Origin: Micromonospora rifamycinica
GTDB taxonomy: Bacteria > Actinomycetota > Actinomycetes > Mycobacteriales > Micromonosporaceae
Direction: 5' to 3'
NCBI RefSeq assembly: GCF_900090265.1
Contig: NZ_LT607752.1
Span: 2,852,001-2,916,000, forward strand
DNA length: 64,000 nucleotides
This document shows, piece by piece, positions 18,385 to 27,155 of the stretch (positions within the stretch are counted from its first letter, which is position 1; each line of letters starts with the position of its first letter). The position numbers were made by a program, and so were the translations under genes. Under the pieces are notes generated by a model. The model saw only the letters and a list, made by a program, of their open reading frames with translations, searched no databases and had not been told where the DNA came from.

Positions 18385-19269
18385 ATGACGGAGGAGGACG
18401 CGACCGGTATCCGGGCGGCCGGTGGGGTGGCCTGGCGGCCGTCCGGGCACGGCGGGGTCGAGGTCTGCCTGGTGCACCGGCCCCGCTACGGCGACTGGTC
18501 GCTGCCCAAGGGCAAGCTGGAGCCCGGCGAGCATCCGTTGCTGGCCGCCGTCCGGGAGGTGGCCGAGGAGTCCGACGTCCGGGCGGTGCCGCAGGTCCGG
18601 CTGCCCAGCGTGCGGTACCGCAGCGAGGGGCGGCCCAAGGTGGTCGACTACTGGTCGATGCGGGCGGTGGACACCGGCGGCTTCCAGCCGGACACCGAGG
18701 TCGACGACCTGTGCTGGCTCGACGTCGACGCGGCGGTCGCCCGGGTCAGCTACCCGCACGACGCGCAGGTGCTGACCGCGTTCGCCGCGCTGCCCCCGGT
18801 GACCGGCACGGTGGCGCTGGTCCGGCACGCGCACGCCGGCCGGCGGGCCACCTGGTCCGGGCCGGACACCGCCCGACCGTTGGACGCCGAGGGTGTCGCC
18901 CAGGCCCGGCTGCTGGCCCCGCTGGTCGCCCTCGTCCGGCCGGTCCGGCTGCTGTCGGCCTCGCCCCGCCGCTGCGTGCAGACCCTGGATCCGGCGGCCG
19001 CCCTGCTGGACCTGCCGATCGAGGTGTGCGGGGACTTCGACGAGCCGAAGCCGGGTCAGCAGGTCGACGAGTGCGCGCTGGCCGCCGCCGGCCGGCTGAC
19101 CACGCTGGCCGCCACCGGGGAACCGGTCGCGGTGTGCAGCCAGGGCAAGGTGATCCCGGGGGCGTTGGCCCGACTGACCGGGCGGGAGGACGACTTCGGC
19201 ACCGCCAAGGGCGGGGGTTGGCTGCTGGCCTTCGCCGCCGACCGGCTGCTCGCCGCCGACCGCCTCTGA
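18385..19269 (+). CDS. MutT1-type Nudix hydrolase fused to a histidine phosphatase domain
   Basis: 294 residues. Residues 1-145 are Nudix (LPKGKLEPGEHPLLAAVREV, then AEESDV); 150-290 are a histidine-phosphatase domain with TVALVRHAHAG and SASPRRCVQT. This two-domain arrangement is that of mycobacterial MutT1, which hydrolyses 8-oxo-dGTP/8-oxo-GTP and diadenosine polyphosphates and then the resulting diphosphate. Oddity: the Gly near the end of the Nudix box is Asp here (EESDV instead of EETG), while the catalytic glutamates remain. It lies 102 bp after ppk1, consistent with nucleotide-pool or polyphosphate housekeeping. Confidence 0.88.
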   Translation: MTEEDATGIRAAGGVAWRPSGHGGVEVCLVHRPRYGDWSLPKGKLEPGEHPLLAAVREVAEESDVRAVPQVRLPSVRYRSEGRPKVVDYWSMRAVDTGGFQPDTEVDDLCWLDVDAAVARVSYPHDAQVLTAFAALPPVTGTVALVRHAHAGRRATWSGPDTARPLDAEGVAQARLLAPLVALVRPVRLLSASPRRCVQTLDPAAALLDLPIEVCGDFDEPKPGQQVDECALAAAGRLTTLAATGEPVAVCSQGKVIPGALARLTGREDDFGTAKGGGWLLAFAADRLLAADRL

Positions 19270-19279
19270 GTGCACGGGA

Positions 19280-19310
19280 ACGGGCGCCCACCGGTGTGGT
19301 GGACGCCCGT
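19280..19310. terminator. Bidirectional hairpin terminator
   Basis: 13-bp stem with one G-U (arms 19280-19292 and 19298-19310) and a 5-nt loop, between the convergent MutT1-type gene and hupB. Confidence 0.65.
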
Positions 19311-19327
19311 CGGGTCGTACCCGGAAT

Positions 19328-20080
19328 TCACCGCTTGGCGGCGGTCCGCTTCGCCGGCGCCTTCTTGGCGGGCGCCTTCTTCGCGGTGGTGGCCTTGGCC
19401 GCCGTGGACTTGGCCGCGGTGGTCGTCTTCTTGGCCGCCGTGCTCCGGGCGGTGGTCGACGTGGCCGCCGCGGTCTTCTTGGCCGGAGCGGCCTTCTTGG
19501 TGGCCGCCTTGGTCGCGGGGGCGGCCTTGGTGGCCTTGGCCGCGGCGGTCTTCCGCGCGGCGGTGGCCGTGGTCTTCTTGGCGGCGGTCGCCGTGGTCTT
19601 CTTGGCGGCGGTGGCCTTGGCACCCGTCGCCTTCGCCCCCGTCGCCTTCGCCCCCGTCGCCTTGGCACCGGTGGCCTTCGCCCCGGTCGCCTTGGCGGCG
19701 GTGGCCTTGGCACCGGTCGCCTTGGCACCCGTCGCCTTCGCCGTGGTGGCCTTGGCCGCCGCCGTGGTGGTGGTCTTCTTCGCCGGAGCGGCGGTCTTCG
19801 GCACCTTGCCGGTGGCCACCATCTCCTTGAAACCGGCGCCCGGCTTGAAGGCCGGGACGGATGTCTTCTTGACCTTCACCGCCTCACCGGTACGCGGGTT
19901 GCGCGCTGTTCGCGCCGCCCGGACACGCTTCTCGAACGATCCGAATCCGGTGATCGCCACTTTGTCGCCCTTGGTGACCGCCGCCTGGACCTCGGCGAGG
20001 ACCGCGTCGAGCGCCGCCGTCGCCGACTTCCGGTCCCCCAGGCGAGCGGCGAGCGCCTCGATGAGCTCGGCCTTGTTCAC
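19328..20080 (-). CDS. hupB: HU-family nucleoid protein with long histone H1-like tail
   Basis: 250 residues from GTG 20080, preceded by gggagg. Residues 1-95 are HU ([52 protein letters not shown]). The rest is a Lys/Ala/Thr tail, including tandem KATGA-type pentapeptides encoded by 15-bp repeats around 19618-19710, ending [12 protein letters not shown]. It is the HupB/HupS-type architecture of mycobacteria and streptomycetes: HU dimer plus a disordered basic tail for DNA condensation. Tail repeat number is probably variable. It stands alone between two terminators. Confidence 0.93.
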   Translation of the reverse strand: MNKAELIEALAARLGDRKSATAALDAVLAEVQAAVTKGDKVAITGFGSFEKRVRAARTARNPRTGEAVKVKKTSVPAFKPGAGFKEMVATGKVPKTAAPAKKTTTTAAAKATTAKATGAKATGAKATAAKATGAKATGAKATGAKATGAKATGAKATAAKKTTATAAKKTTATAARKTAAAKATKAAPATKAATKKAAPAKKTAAATSTTARSTAAKKTTTAAKSTAAKATTAKKAPAKKAPAKRTAAKR

Positions 20081-20194
20081 GACTTCCTCCCGATTGTGCA
20101 ACTGACTCGACGCGAGCCATTCTGCGCGCACCGTATGCCCTGTGCTGCCTGGACACAAACATTCGGCGGAAAAAAGCCCTTGTGTCGTAACGGA

Positions 20195-20227
20195 TTCGCC
20201 CCCACCGGATGAACCGGTGGGGGCGAA
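20195..20227 (-). terminator. Intrinsic terminator of leuCD
   Basis: Perfect 14-bp stem (arms 20195-20208 and 20214-20227, ttcgcccccaccgg) with a 5-nt loop, 26 bp downstream of the leuD stop. Confidence 0.8.
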
Positions 20228-20252
20228 AACCGTACGGAAATCAGTCGTACGG

Positions 20253-20840
20253 CTAGCGCACGGCGGGGGTGAACGACGGCCGACCCGCCTCGTACGCCTC
20301 GATGTCGGCGAGGTGCCGGAGGGTGAGTCCAATGTCGTCCAGGCCCTCCATCAGCCGCCAACGGCTGTGGTCGTCGAGCGGGAACGACCAGGTGTACCCG
20401 CCGACCCGGACCTCGCGGGTGGTCAGGTCGACGGTCACCGGCGTGGTCGGGTCGGCTTCCACCAGTTGCCAGATCTGCTCGACCGCGGCCGGTTCCAACT
20501 CGACCGGAAGGAGCCCTTCCTTGAGCGAGTTGCCGCGGAAGATGTCACCGAACCGGGGGGAGACGACCGCCTGGAAACCCCAGTCGCGCAGCGCCCAGAC
20601 GGCGTGCTCGCGGGACGACCCGGTGCCGAACTCCGGCCCGGCCACGAGGATCGAGGCGCCGGAATAGGCCGGGTTGTTGAGCACGAATGCCGGGTCCTCC
20701 CGCCACGCGTTGAACAGACCGTCGGCAAATCCCGTCCGGGTCACCCGCTTGAGGTACACGGCCGGGATGATCTGGTCGGTGTCCACGTTGGAGCGACGCA
20801 GCGGCACGGCGGTGCCGGTGTGGGTGGTGAACTTGTCCAT
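20253..20840 (-). CDS. leuD: 3-isopropylmalate dehydratase small subunit
   Basis: 195 residues. It forms the LeuCD heterodimer that isomerises 2- to 3-isopropylmalate in leucine synthesis; with CimA in this genome it probably also acts on citramalate. Hallmarks: [16 protein letters not shown] at the N-terminus, [21 protein letters not shown] and [21 protein letters not shown]. Full length. It starts 15 bp after leuC, in the same operon, and is followed by a strong terminator. Confidence 0.97.
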   Translation of the reverse strand: MDKFTTHTGTAVPLRRSNVDTDQIIPAVYLKRVTRTGFADGLFNAWREDPAFVLNNPAYSGASILVAGPEFGTGSSREHAVWALRDWGFQAVVSPRFGDIFRGNSLKEGLLPVELEPAAVEQIWQLVEADPTTPVTVDLTTREVRVGGYTWSFPLDDHSRWRLMEGLDDIGLTLRHLADIEAYEAGRPSFTPAVR

Positions 20841-20855
20841 CTCTCGGCTGCCCTT

Positions 20856-22298
20856 CTACAGGTCGGCGGGGGCGGAGAGCCGGCCGGTCACGGCCGTGGC
20901 GGCGGCGACCTGCGGCGACACCAGGTGGGTACGCCCACCCCGGCCCTGCCGGCCCTCGAAGTTGCGGTTGGAGGTCGATGCCGAACGCTCGCCGGGCTTG
21001 AGCGTGTCCGGGTTCATGCCCAGGCACATCGAGCAGCCGGCGAACCGCCACTCCGCACCGGCGTCGGCGAAGACCTTGTCCAGCCCCTCCGCCTCGGCGG
21101 CCTCCCGCACGGCGGCGGAACCGGGCACCACCAGCATCCGCACCCTGTCGGCGACCCGGTGGCCGCGCAGCACGTCGGCGGCGGCCCGCAGGTCCTCCAG
21201 CCGGCCGTTGGTGCAGGAGCCGACGAAGACCACGTCGACGGCGACGTCCCGCAGCGGCGTCCCGGGGGCGAGGTCCATGTACTCCAACGCCCGGCGCGCG
21301 GCGGTCCGCTCGGCGTCGGTGGCGAACTCCTCCGGATCCGGCACGGCCGCCCCCAGCGGCGCACCCTGACCGGGGTTGGTGCCCCAGGTGACGAACGGGG
21401 TGATCCGGCTCGCGTCCAGGGTCACCTCGGCGTCGAAGGTCGCGCCGTCGTCGGTGGGCAGCGTCCGCCAGTAGGCCAGCGCCGCGTCCCACTCCGCCCC
21501 GGCCGGCGCGTGCGGCCGACCCTTGAGGTACGCGAAGGTCGTCTCGTCCGGCGCGATCAGCCCCGCCTTGGCGCCCCACTCGATGGACATGTTCGCCACC
21601 GTCATCCGGCCCTCCATCGACAGCGCCCGGATCGCCTCGCCCCGGTACTCCACGATGTGGCCGCGCCCACCGCCCGTGCCCACCTGCGCGATCAGCGCGA
21701 GGACCAGGTCCTTGGCGGTGACGCCGGGGCCGAGCTGACCGGTGACGTTGACCGCCATCGTCTTCGGCCGGGCCTGCGGCAGGGTCTGCGTGGCCAGGAC
21801 GTGTTCGACCTCACTGGTGCCGATGCCGAAGGCCAGCGCACCGAACGCGCCATGGGTGGCGGTGTGCGAGTCGCCACAGACGATCGTCATACCGGGCTGG
21901 GTGACGCCCAGCTGCGGGCCGATCACGTGCACGATCCCCTGGTTCTCGTCGCCCAGGGGGTGCAGCCGCAGGCCGAACTCGGCGCAGTTGCGGCGCAACG
22001 TCTCGATCTGGGTGCGTGACGTCGGGTCGGCGATCGTCAGCAGGTCACCACGGCGCAGCCGGAACGCGGGATCGTCGTACCCGGTCGGGGTGTTGTGATC
22101 CTCGGTCGCGAGCGTGAGGTCGGGACGACGGACCTGTCGACCGGCCAACCGCAGCCCGTCGAACGCCTGCGGGCTGGTCACCTCGTGCAGCAGGTGCAGG
22201 TCGATGTAGAGCAGGTCCGGCTCGCCCTGCGCGGTCCGTACGACGTGTGCGTCCCAGACCTTCTCGGCCAGGGTCCTCGGTTGAGTGACTCCCACCAT
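20856..22298 (-). CDS. leuC: 3-isopropylmalate dehydratase large subunit
   Basis: 480 residues; an aconitase-family [4Fe-4S] enzyme. Seen: [12 protein letters not shown] at the N-terminus, [21 protein letters not shown] [34 protein letters not shown], and the cluster cysteines in [10 protein letters not shown] and [13 protein letters not shown], followed by [19 protein letters not shown]. All expected ligands are present. First gene of leuCD. Its start is only 37 bp from the divergent IclR-type regulator gene, whose product is the likely regulator (known for NdgR/LtbR relatives; inferred here). Confidence 0.97.
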   Translation of the reverse strand: MVGVTQPRTLAEKVWDAHVVRTAQGEPDLLYIDLHLLHEVTSPQAFDGLRLAGRQVRRPDLTLATEDHNTPTGYDDPAFRLRRGDLLTIADPTSRTQIETLRRNCAEFGLRLHPLGDENQGIVHVIGPQLGVTQPGMTIVCGDSHTATHGAFGALAFGIGTSEVEHVLATQTLPQARPKTMAVNVTGQLGPGVTAKDLVLALIAQVGTGGGRGHIVEYRGEAIRALSMEGRMTVANMSIEWGAKAGLIAPDETTFAYLKGRPHAPAGAEWDAALAYWRTLPTDDGATFDAEVTLDASRITPFVTWGTNPGQGAPLGAAVPDPEEFATDAERTAARRALEYMDLAPGTPLRDVAVDVVFVGSCTNGRLEDLRAAADVLRGHRVADRVRMLVVPGSAAVREAAEAEGLDKVFADAGAEWRFAGCSMCLGMNPDTLKPGERSASTSNRNFEGRQGRGGRTHLVSPQVAAATAVTGRLSAPADL

Positions 22299-22309
22299 CT
22301 GGACATCCT

Positions 22310-22329
22310 AAATTCTGGGAGGTAAATTT
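22310..22329. promoter_or_regulatory. Candidate operator between leuC and the IclR-type regulator
   Basis: AAATT (22310-22314) and AATTT (22325-22329) form an inverted repeat with a 10-bp spacer, in the only AT-rich patch of the 37-bp divergent gap. The placement fits an autoregulated operator; binding is inferred. Confidence 0.45.
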
Positions 22330-22335
22330 CGGCTT

Positions 22336-23034
22336 GTGGGACACAGTATGAGCGGTGTCGGCGTCCTCGACAAGGCGGTAGTCATCCTGGCCGCCTGTGT
22401 CGACGGCGCGAGTCTGGCCGAACTCGTTGAACGCACCAAGCTGCCCCGAGCCACCGCACACCGGCTGGCCCAGGCACTGGAGATCCACCGGATGCTGGTC
22501 CGGGACACCCAGGGGCGGTGGCGCCCCGGCCCCCGGCTCGGCGAGTTGGCCAACGCCGCCCCGGACGTCCTGCTGACCGCCGCCGAGCCGCTGCTCGCCG
22601 CGCTGCGCGACGCCACCGGGGAGAGCGCCCAGCTCTACCTGCGCCGGGCCGACGAGCGGGTCTGCGTGGCCGCCGCCGAACGGGCCAGCGGCCTGCGGGA
22701 CACCGTGCCGGTCGGCTCCGTGCTGCCCATGACGGCCGGCTCAGCGGCGCAGATCCTGCTCGCCTGGGAACCCCCCGAGGCCGTCATGCCGCTGCTGCCC
22801 CGGTCCAAGTTCACCGGCCGCACCCTCGCCGAGGTACGCCGCCGGGGCTGGGCGCAGAGCGTCGCCGAACGCGAACCCGGTGTGGCGAGCGTCTCCGCCC
22901 CCATCCGGGACCGCACCGGCCGGGTGATCGCCTCGATCAGCATCTCCGGCCCGATCGAACGCCTCGGCCGCCGCCCCGGCGAACGCCACGCCATGGCCGT
23001 CGTCCGCGCCGGCCAACGCCTCTCCGGCCTCTGA
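22336..23034 (+). CDS. ndgR: IclR-family regulator of branched-chain amino acid genes (NdgR/LtbR type)
   Basis: 232 residues from GTG 22336; ATG 22348 is an alternative and gives MSGVGVLDKAVVILAAC. The N-terminal winged helix is SLAELVERTKLPRATAHRLAQ; the C-terminal IclR ligand domain shows VPVGSVLPMTAGSAAQILLAW and SVSAPIRDRTGRVIASISISG. NdgR/LtbR proteins sit divergently next to leuCD in actinobacteria and control it with other amino acid genes (established for the family), and the context here is identical. The gggaggt at 22317-22323 fits the GTG start better than the ATG. Confidence 0.92.
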   Translation: MGHSMSGVGVLDKAVVILAACVDGASLAELVERTKLPRATAHRLAQALEIHRMLVRDTQGRWRPGPRLGELANAAPDVLLTAAEPLLAALRDATGESAQLYLRRADERVCVAAAERASGLRDTVPVGSVLPMTAGSAAQILLAWEPPEAVMPLLPRSKFTGRTLAEVRRRGWAQSVAEREPGVASVSAPIRDRTGRVIASISISGPIERLGRRPGERHAMAVVRAGQRLSGL

Positions 23035-23242
23035 ACCCACCCGCACCCCCACCTGCTCCACCCCACCCGTCCGCTCCACCCCGCCCGTCCACTCGATCCC
23101 GCCCGTCCGCTCCACCCCACCCGTCCAGCACGCTGTCCAAGCCATCCCGCCCGTCCACCCCCACCACTCCCTCCATCCCGCCCGCCGCTCCTTCCCGCCG
23201 CCCTCTCGCACCCCCGCTCGACAAACCCCCACACCCGACCCG

Positions 23243-23394
23243 GTTGATCAAGAGGTTTGCGTCAAACCCTCAGTTGATCAAGAGGTTTGCGTCAAACTCC
23301 CTGGTCGATCAAGAGGTTTGCGTCAAACCCCCACGTTGATCAAGAAGTTAGGGTCAGGCTTGAAGATCAACCTGACGTAAACCTCTTGATCAAC
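23243..23394. repeat. Array of 25-bp intergenic repeats, last copy inverted
   Basis: Copies of gttgatcaagaggtttgcgt plus caaac begin at 23243, 23273, 23304 and, degenerate, 23335; spacing is 30-31 bp with 5-6 bp between copies. A fifth copy at 23371-23394 is inverted, so copies four and five can form a long imperfect hairpin. It follows the regulator gene and a C-rich, apparently non-coding stretch. Too short-spaced for CRISPR. Confidence 0.85.
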
Positions 23395-23608
23395 GGGGCT
23401 GACGGCGGGAACGGCGGGAACGGCAGGGGTGACGGTGGGAACGGGGGGGTGACGGTGGGAACGGGGGGGTGGGGTGCGGGGGCGGCGGGCGGATCGGGGT
23501 GGAGCACGGGAATGGCGGGTGGGGGTGGATTGCGAGCGGGGCACGAGGGGGTGGATGCCGGGGAGGGCGAGAGGAGTGGGGCGCCGGGGCCGGTAGATGG
23601 CGGAACGG

Positions 23609-23644
23609 CGATCGGCCCGTCTCGTGGGCGAGACGGGCCGATCG
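23609..23644 (-). terminator. Terminator of the first tRNA-Glu
   Basis: Perfect 16-bp stem (arms 23609-23624 and 23629-23644, cgatcggcccgtctcg) with a 4-nt loop, 5 bp beyond the tRNA 3' end. Confidence 0.8.
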
Positions 23645-23649
23645 TGTGG

Positions 23650-23722
23650 TAGCCCCGACCGGATTCGAACCGGCGCTACCGCCTTGAGAGGGCGGCGTCC
23701 TGGGCCACTAGACGACGGGGCC
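23650..23722 (-). tRNA. tRNA-Glu (CTC)
   Basis: 73 nt. The acceptor arm closes (ggccccg with cggggct), the T arm has ggttcgaatcc, and the anticodon loop reads ctctcaa, giving CTC for GAG. CCA is not encoded. The sequence is identical to the copy at 24244-24316. Confidence 0.95.
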
Positions 23723-23880
23723 AGGCACTTTTCCTGCTTCACCACCCAACGGGGCGGTGTGGCAGTAGTCTAACGGCACCCGCACCCGGTGCCCGCAACC
23801 GGGGTGGGCCGCCCTGAGGTCGGCCCAGGGGCGGCGGCGCACCACCGACGGGAAGCACCGCGCGACGGGGAACGCCGCGA

Positions 23881-24000
23881 GGGAAGGCCCCCGACCGCAC
23901 CATCACGGGCAACACCACGAGGGAACGCCCCCGACCGCACCGCAACGGGCAATACCACGAGGGAACGCCCCCGACCGCACCGCAACGGGCAACACCACGT
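23881..24000. repeat. Three 40-bp tandem repeats between the two tRNA-Glu genes
   Basis: Units at 23881, 23921 and 23961 share gggaacgcccccgaccgcac and a second half like cgcaacgggcaacaccacga, with few differences; degenerate copies extend on both sides (about 23840-24080). The frame is open on both strands but repetitive and uncharacteristic of genes here. Confidence 0.85.
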
Positions 24001-24205
24001 GGAGGCACCCCGACCACACCGCGCCGGGGGCACCGCGAAGAAGCGCCGCGCCGGGGAGCACCACGGGGAAGCACCTTGCCGGCGCACAGTACGACAAGGC
24101 GGTACCGCGAGGGAAACATCTCGACGGAGCACCGCAACGGGCGGCACCGGGCGCGCTCCGGGAGGGCAGGGCGTCTCGTGACGGGGAGCACGTCGGACAC
24201 GAAGA

Positions 24206-24233
24206 AGCCCGCCCCAACCGAGTGGGACGGGCT
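24206..24233 (-). terminator. Terminator of the second tRNA-Glu
   Basis: 11-bp stem with one G-U (arms 24206-24216 and 24223-24233), 10 bp beyond the tRNA 3' end; the next transcribed bases are U-rich (ttcttc). Confidence 0.7.
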
Positions 24234-24243
24234 GTCAGCGTTG

Positions 24244-24316
24244 TAGCCCCGACCGGATTCGAACCGGCGCTACCGCCTTGAGAGGGCGGCGTCCTGGGCC
24301 ACTAGACGACGGGGCC
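24244..24316 (-). tRNA. tRNA-Glu (CTC), second copy
   Basis: 73 nt, identical to the tRNA at 23650-23722, with the same CTC anticodon and closed cloverleaf. Each copy has its own terminator, so they are separate transcripts or separately processed. Confidence 0.95.
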
Positions 24317-24426
24317 AGAACATAGCTTGTGCTTCCCCACCCGGCAGGGCGGGGAAGCTGCACTCTATCAGAGATCGACTTCTACCCCGTGCGGGGAGGG
24401 AGCGGAACTCCGTCAGAATCCAGCGT

Positions 24427-24450
24427 CCACGGATTCGGGTGAACCCGTGG
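24427..24450 (-). terminator. Hairpin after tRNA-Gln
   Basis: 10-bp stem with one G-U (arms 24427-24436 and 24441-24450) and loop gggt, 5 bp past the tRNA-Gln 3' end. Confidence 0.6.
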
Positions 24451-24455
24451 TTGCG

Positions 24456-24527
24456 CTGGGGTACCAGGACTCGAACCTAGACTAACTGAACCAGAATCAG
24501 TTGGGCTGCCAATTACCCCATACCCCA
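24456..24527 (-). tRNA. tRNA-Gln (CTG)
   Basis: 72 nt. Acceptor tggggta pairs with tacccca, the discriminator is G as usual for tRNA-Gln, the T arm has ggttcgagtcc, and the anticodon loop ttctggt gives CTG for CAG. CCA is not encoded. Confidence 0.95.
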
Positions 24528-24633
24528 TTGGCCCCTTGCGGCGCCGGGATGGAACTTTACCCTCCCCGCGCCAACAGGCCAAATCCGATCCCCCCAAACC
24601 GCCCTTGAGCTGCGGAAACAGGGTTTCGGACGG

Positions 24634-25437
24634 TCAGCCGACCGGCACCACCGAGTTGGTGAGTTCGCCGATCCCTTCGATCCGTACGGTGACCGTATCC
24701 CCATCGGTGAGCGGACTAACCCCGGCCGGGGTGCCGGTCAGCACCACGTCCCCGGGGAGCAGCGTCATCACGTGCGAGATGTACGACACCAGGGCCGGCA
24801 CGTCGAACACCATGTCCTTGGTCCGGCCGAGCTGGCGTACCTCCATCTCGTCCGGGTTGCGGCCCACCTCGCAGCGGACCTCCAGGTCGGTGACGTCGAC
24901 GTCGGTGGTGATCCAGGGGCCGAGGGGGCAGAACGAGTCGAAACCCTTGGCTCGGGTCCACTGCCCGTCGGACCGCTGGAGATCCCGGGCGGTCACGTCG
25001 TTGGCGCAGGTGTAGCCGAAGATGGCCCGAGCGGCGGTGGCCCGGTCGACCCGGCGTGCCCCGGGTGCCCCGATCACCACGGCCAGCTCGGCCTCGTGCT
25101 CGACCTGCTTGCTGAAGACCGGCAGCCGGATCGCGTCCCGGGGGCCGATCACCGAGGTGGACGGCTTGAGGAAGAGCAACGGCTCCGTCGGCACCTCGCT
25201 GCCGTGCTCGGCGGCGTGCTCGGCGTAGTTACGCCCGACACAGACCACCTTGCTGGGCAGGATCGGCGAAAGCAGCCGTACGTCGGGCAGTGCCCAGCGG
25301 GCACCGGAGAACTGGAGCTGCCCGAACGGGTGGCCCTCGATCTCGGCGATGGTCAGACCCTGTGGCCCGCCCTCCGCCTCCCCCTCGACGACTCCGAACG
25401 ACATTCCCTTGGCATGAGCGAAACGAGCGATACGCAC
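24634..25437 (-). CDS. Fumarylacetoacetate hydrolase-family protein
   Basis: 267 residues from GTG 25437 (VRIARFAHAKGMSFG). FAH-fold signatures: KVVCVGRNYAEHAAEHG, LLFLKPSTSVIGP, VEHEAELAVVIG (metal-binding glutamates), YTCANDVTARDLQRSDGQW, KGFDSFCPLGPW and LLPGDVVLTGTPAGV. Members are acylpyruvate hydrolases, oxaloacetate decarboxylases or catechol-pathway isomerases; which activity applies cannot be told. No aromatic-degradation genes are nearby, so acylpyruvase or oxaloacetate decarboxylase housekeeping is the likelier role (inference). In actinomycetes it often lies near gltX and tRNA-Glu/Gln genes, matching the tRNAs here. Confidence 0.88.
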   Translation of the reverse strand: MRIARFAHAKGMSFGVVEGEAEGGPQGLTIAEIEGHPFGQLQFSGARWALPDVRLLSPILPSKVVCVGRNYAEHAAEHGSEVPTEPLLFLKPSTSVIGPRDAIRLPVFSKQVEHEAELAVVIGAPGARRVDRATAARAIFGYTCANDVTARDLQRSDGQWTRAKGFDSFCPLGPWITTDVDVTDLEVRCEVGRNPDEMEVRQLGRTKDMVFDVPALVSYISHVMTLLPGDVVLTGTPAGVSPLTDGDTVTVRIEGIGELTNSVVPVG

Positions 25438-25592
25438 CCGGCCAATCTATCCCCACGACGGCCCGCCCCGTCGGCCGCCGGGCGATCGTCGGCGCAGCTT
25501 AGGGCACCGGTCGCCGCTGCGGGCGGGATTCGGCGCTTCGTACCCGGGCGGAGGGTCCGCGCCCCTAGCGTCGGCGTCGGAGGTTCGTTGGT

Positions 25593-27092
25593 ATGCCTGC
25601 ATCGAGACGACACCACAGGGTCCTCGCGGTCTTCGTGAACTGCCTGGGCATTCTCGCCGCCGTACCGGCGCTGCCCGGTCCCGGGGCGAACCCGGCGACC
25701 GCAACGACGACACCGGCGGCGGCAACGGCGACACCGGCAAGAGCGCCGGACCCGACGACGGCGCCGGCGGCGGCAACACCGGTTGGGCCGACAGCAGCGG
25801 CGGAACCGGCGAGGGCAGCGCCGGTCGGGGTCGCGGCCCCGCACCGGGCCGCGACGGCCGCGCCCGGGGTGGCGGCCAGCGGCGCGGTGATCCCGGTCAC
25901 CCCGTCGGTACCCGCCCCGGGAATGACCACCGCCGGCAACCCGGGTGTGCCCCGGCCGACACCGCAGCTCACCGTCGCCGTGGCACCCGCCGCGACCGCG
26001 GTGCCCGGCTACCGGATCCTGGTCCGCAACACCGGCGGCTCGGCGGTGCAGACCATGGTGCGGCAGGAGCTGCCGGCCAACACGTCGACCACCGCGGTCA
26101 GCGCGGGCGGTCTCGCCACCCGGCCGCGCGGCTCCTCCGGCGGCGGGGAGGTCACCTGGCGGCTCGTCGTACCGGCCGGGGCGACCCGGACCCTCGACAC
26201 CGCCCTGGCCGCCACCGCGCCCGGCCAGGAGCTGACCGCGCCGGCCTGCGCCTACACCAGGGACGGCGACCAGCCGTACGACTGCGCGACCGCCACCTGG
26301 CGCGGCGCGGCGGCCCCCGAGGCCGCGGTGCCCGCGACGCCGGTCTGGCGGCAGCCCCTGATCCTGCTCGGCGCGGCCCTGGTGGTGCTGGCGCTGCTCG
26401 TCGGTGGGCTCTGGTGGCGGCTGCGGGCCCGGCGGCGGGTCAGCGGCATCGCGCCGAGCGGCACCGCCCCGACGGCGGCCGGCACCACGCCGTACGTCGG
26501 TGGGCCGGCGGCCCCGGGCGGCGGGACGGTGTATCCGCGACCCGCCACGCCGGGACGACCCGGGCGGCCCCGCAGCCCGTCGGTGTGGCTGGTGGTGGGG
26601 GTCGCCGCGACCGTGCTGGCCGGGGTGGTCTCGGTGGCCGCCTGGACGGCCACCCGGCAGGTCGCCGCGATCGACACCAGCAAGCAGCCGACCGCCGGGG
26701 CGTGGACGGGTACCACCATGACCGGGTCCGTCGGCACCCCGCTGCGGGAGAAGGCGTTCGAGTTCACCGTCTACCGGGTGGCCTGCGCCACCGCGCAGGC
26801 GGCGAGCCAGCGGTGCCAGGCCACCGTGGGGGTGCGCAACGTCACCCCGGAGCAGCAGAGCTGGCACGGCCAGCTCCAGCGGGCGTACCTGCCGGGCGGG
26901 ACCTGGGTCAGCACCGACGAGGACGCCACCCGGCTGGCGAACCTGGGCCGGGACGTCTTCGCCGAGCCGGTCTCGGCGGGCAGCCGGGTGGTACTGCCGC
27001 TGGTCTTCACCGTGCACGGGATGCAGAAGCCGAAGCAGTTGGAGCTGCGCAGCGGGGTGTTCTCCGCCGGGGTCCGGGTGGCCGTGCCCTGA
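25593..27092 (+). CDS. Exported two-helix membrane protein of unknown function
   Basis: 499 residues; ATG 25593 is preceded by ggaggt. Order: signal-like segment (VFVNCLGILAAVPALP); Ala/Pro/Thr-rich stretch to ~115; a beta-rich domain (~125-225: YRILVRNTGGSAVQTMVRQELP) resembling DUF11-like extracellular modules, with CAYTRDGDQPYDC; transmembrane helix LILLGAALVVLALLVGGLWW; Pro/Gly-rich linker; second helix VWLVVGVAATVLAGVVSVAAW; then a ~125-residue C-terminal domain (FEFTVYRVACATAQ...VGVRNVTPEQQSW) reminiscent of DUF4352. Both end domains would face outside and the linker inside. Function not recognised. Confidence 0.75.
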   Translation: MPASRRHHRVLAVFVNCLGILAAVPALPGPGANPATATTTPAAATATPARAPDPTTAPAAATPVGPTAAAEPARAAPVGVAAPHRAATAAPGVAASGAVIPVTPSVPAPGMTTAGNPGVPRPTPQLTVAVAPAATAVPGYRILVRNTGGSAVQTMVRQELPANTSTTAVSAGGLATRPRGSSGGGEVTWRLVVPAGATRTLDTALAATAPGQELTAPACAYTRDGDQPYDCATATWRGAAAPEAAVPATPVWRQPLILLGAALVVLALLVGGLWWRLRARRRVSGIAPSGTAPTAAGTTPYVGGPAAPGGGTVYPRPATPGRPGRPRSPSVWLVVGVAATVLAGVVSVAAWTATRQVAAIDTSKQPTAGAWTGTTMTGSVGTPLREKAFEFTVYRVACATAQAASQRCQATVGVRNVTPEQQSWHGQLQRAYLPGGTWVSTDEDATRLANLGRDVFAEPVSAGSRVVLPLVFTVHGMQKPKQLELRSGVFSAGVRVAVP

Positions 27093-27155
27093 TCCGCCGA
27101 CGGGCGGCGGTCGTGTCCCGACGGGGTGACCGGGCGGCGGTCGTACCCTGAGGGG

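Noticed and set aside
15382..19728. A 1448-codon open frame on the minus strand across cofC, ppk1 and mutT1.
   Set aside because: It is antisense to three clear genes, has Pro/Arg/Gly-biased composition with no domain, and arises from GC-rich codon usage in the opposite strand.
23243..23394. Possible CRISPR array.
   Set aside because: Repeat spacing is 30-31 bp with only 5-6 bp between copies and one copy inverted; no cas genes in the window.
23881..24000. Period-40 repeats considered as CRISPR or a coding repeat.
   Set aside because: No unique spacers; units are contiguous and no supported gene contains them.
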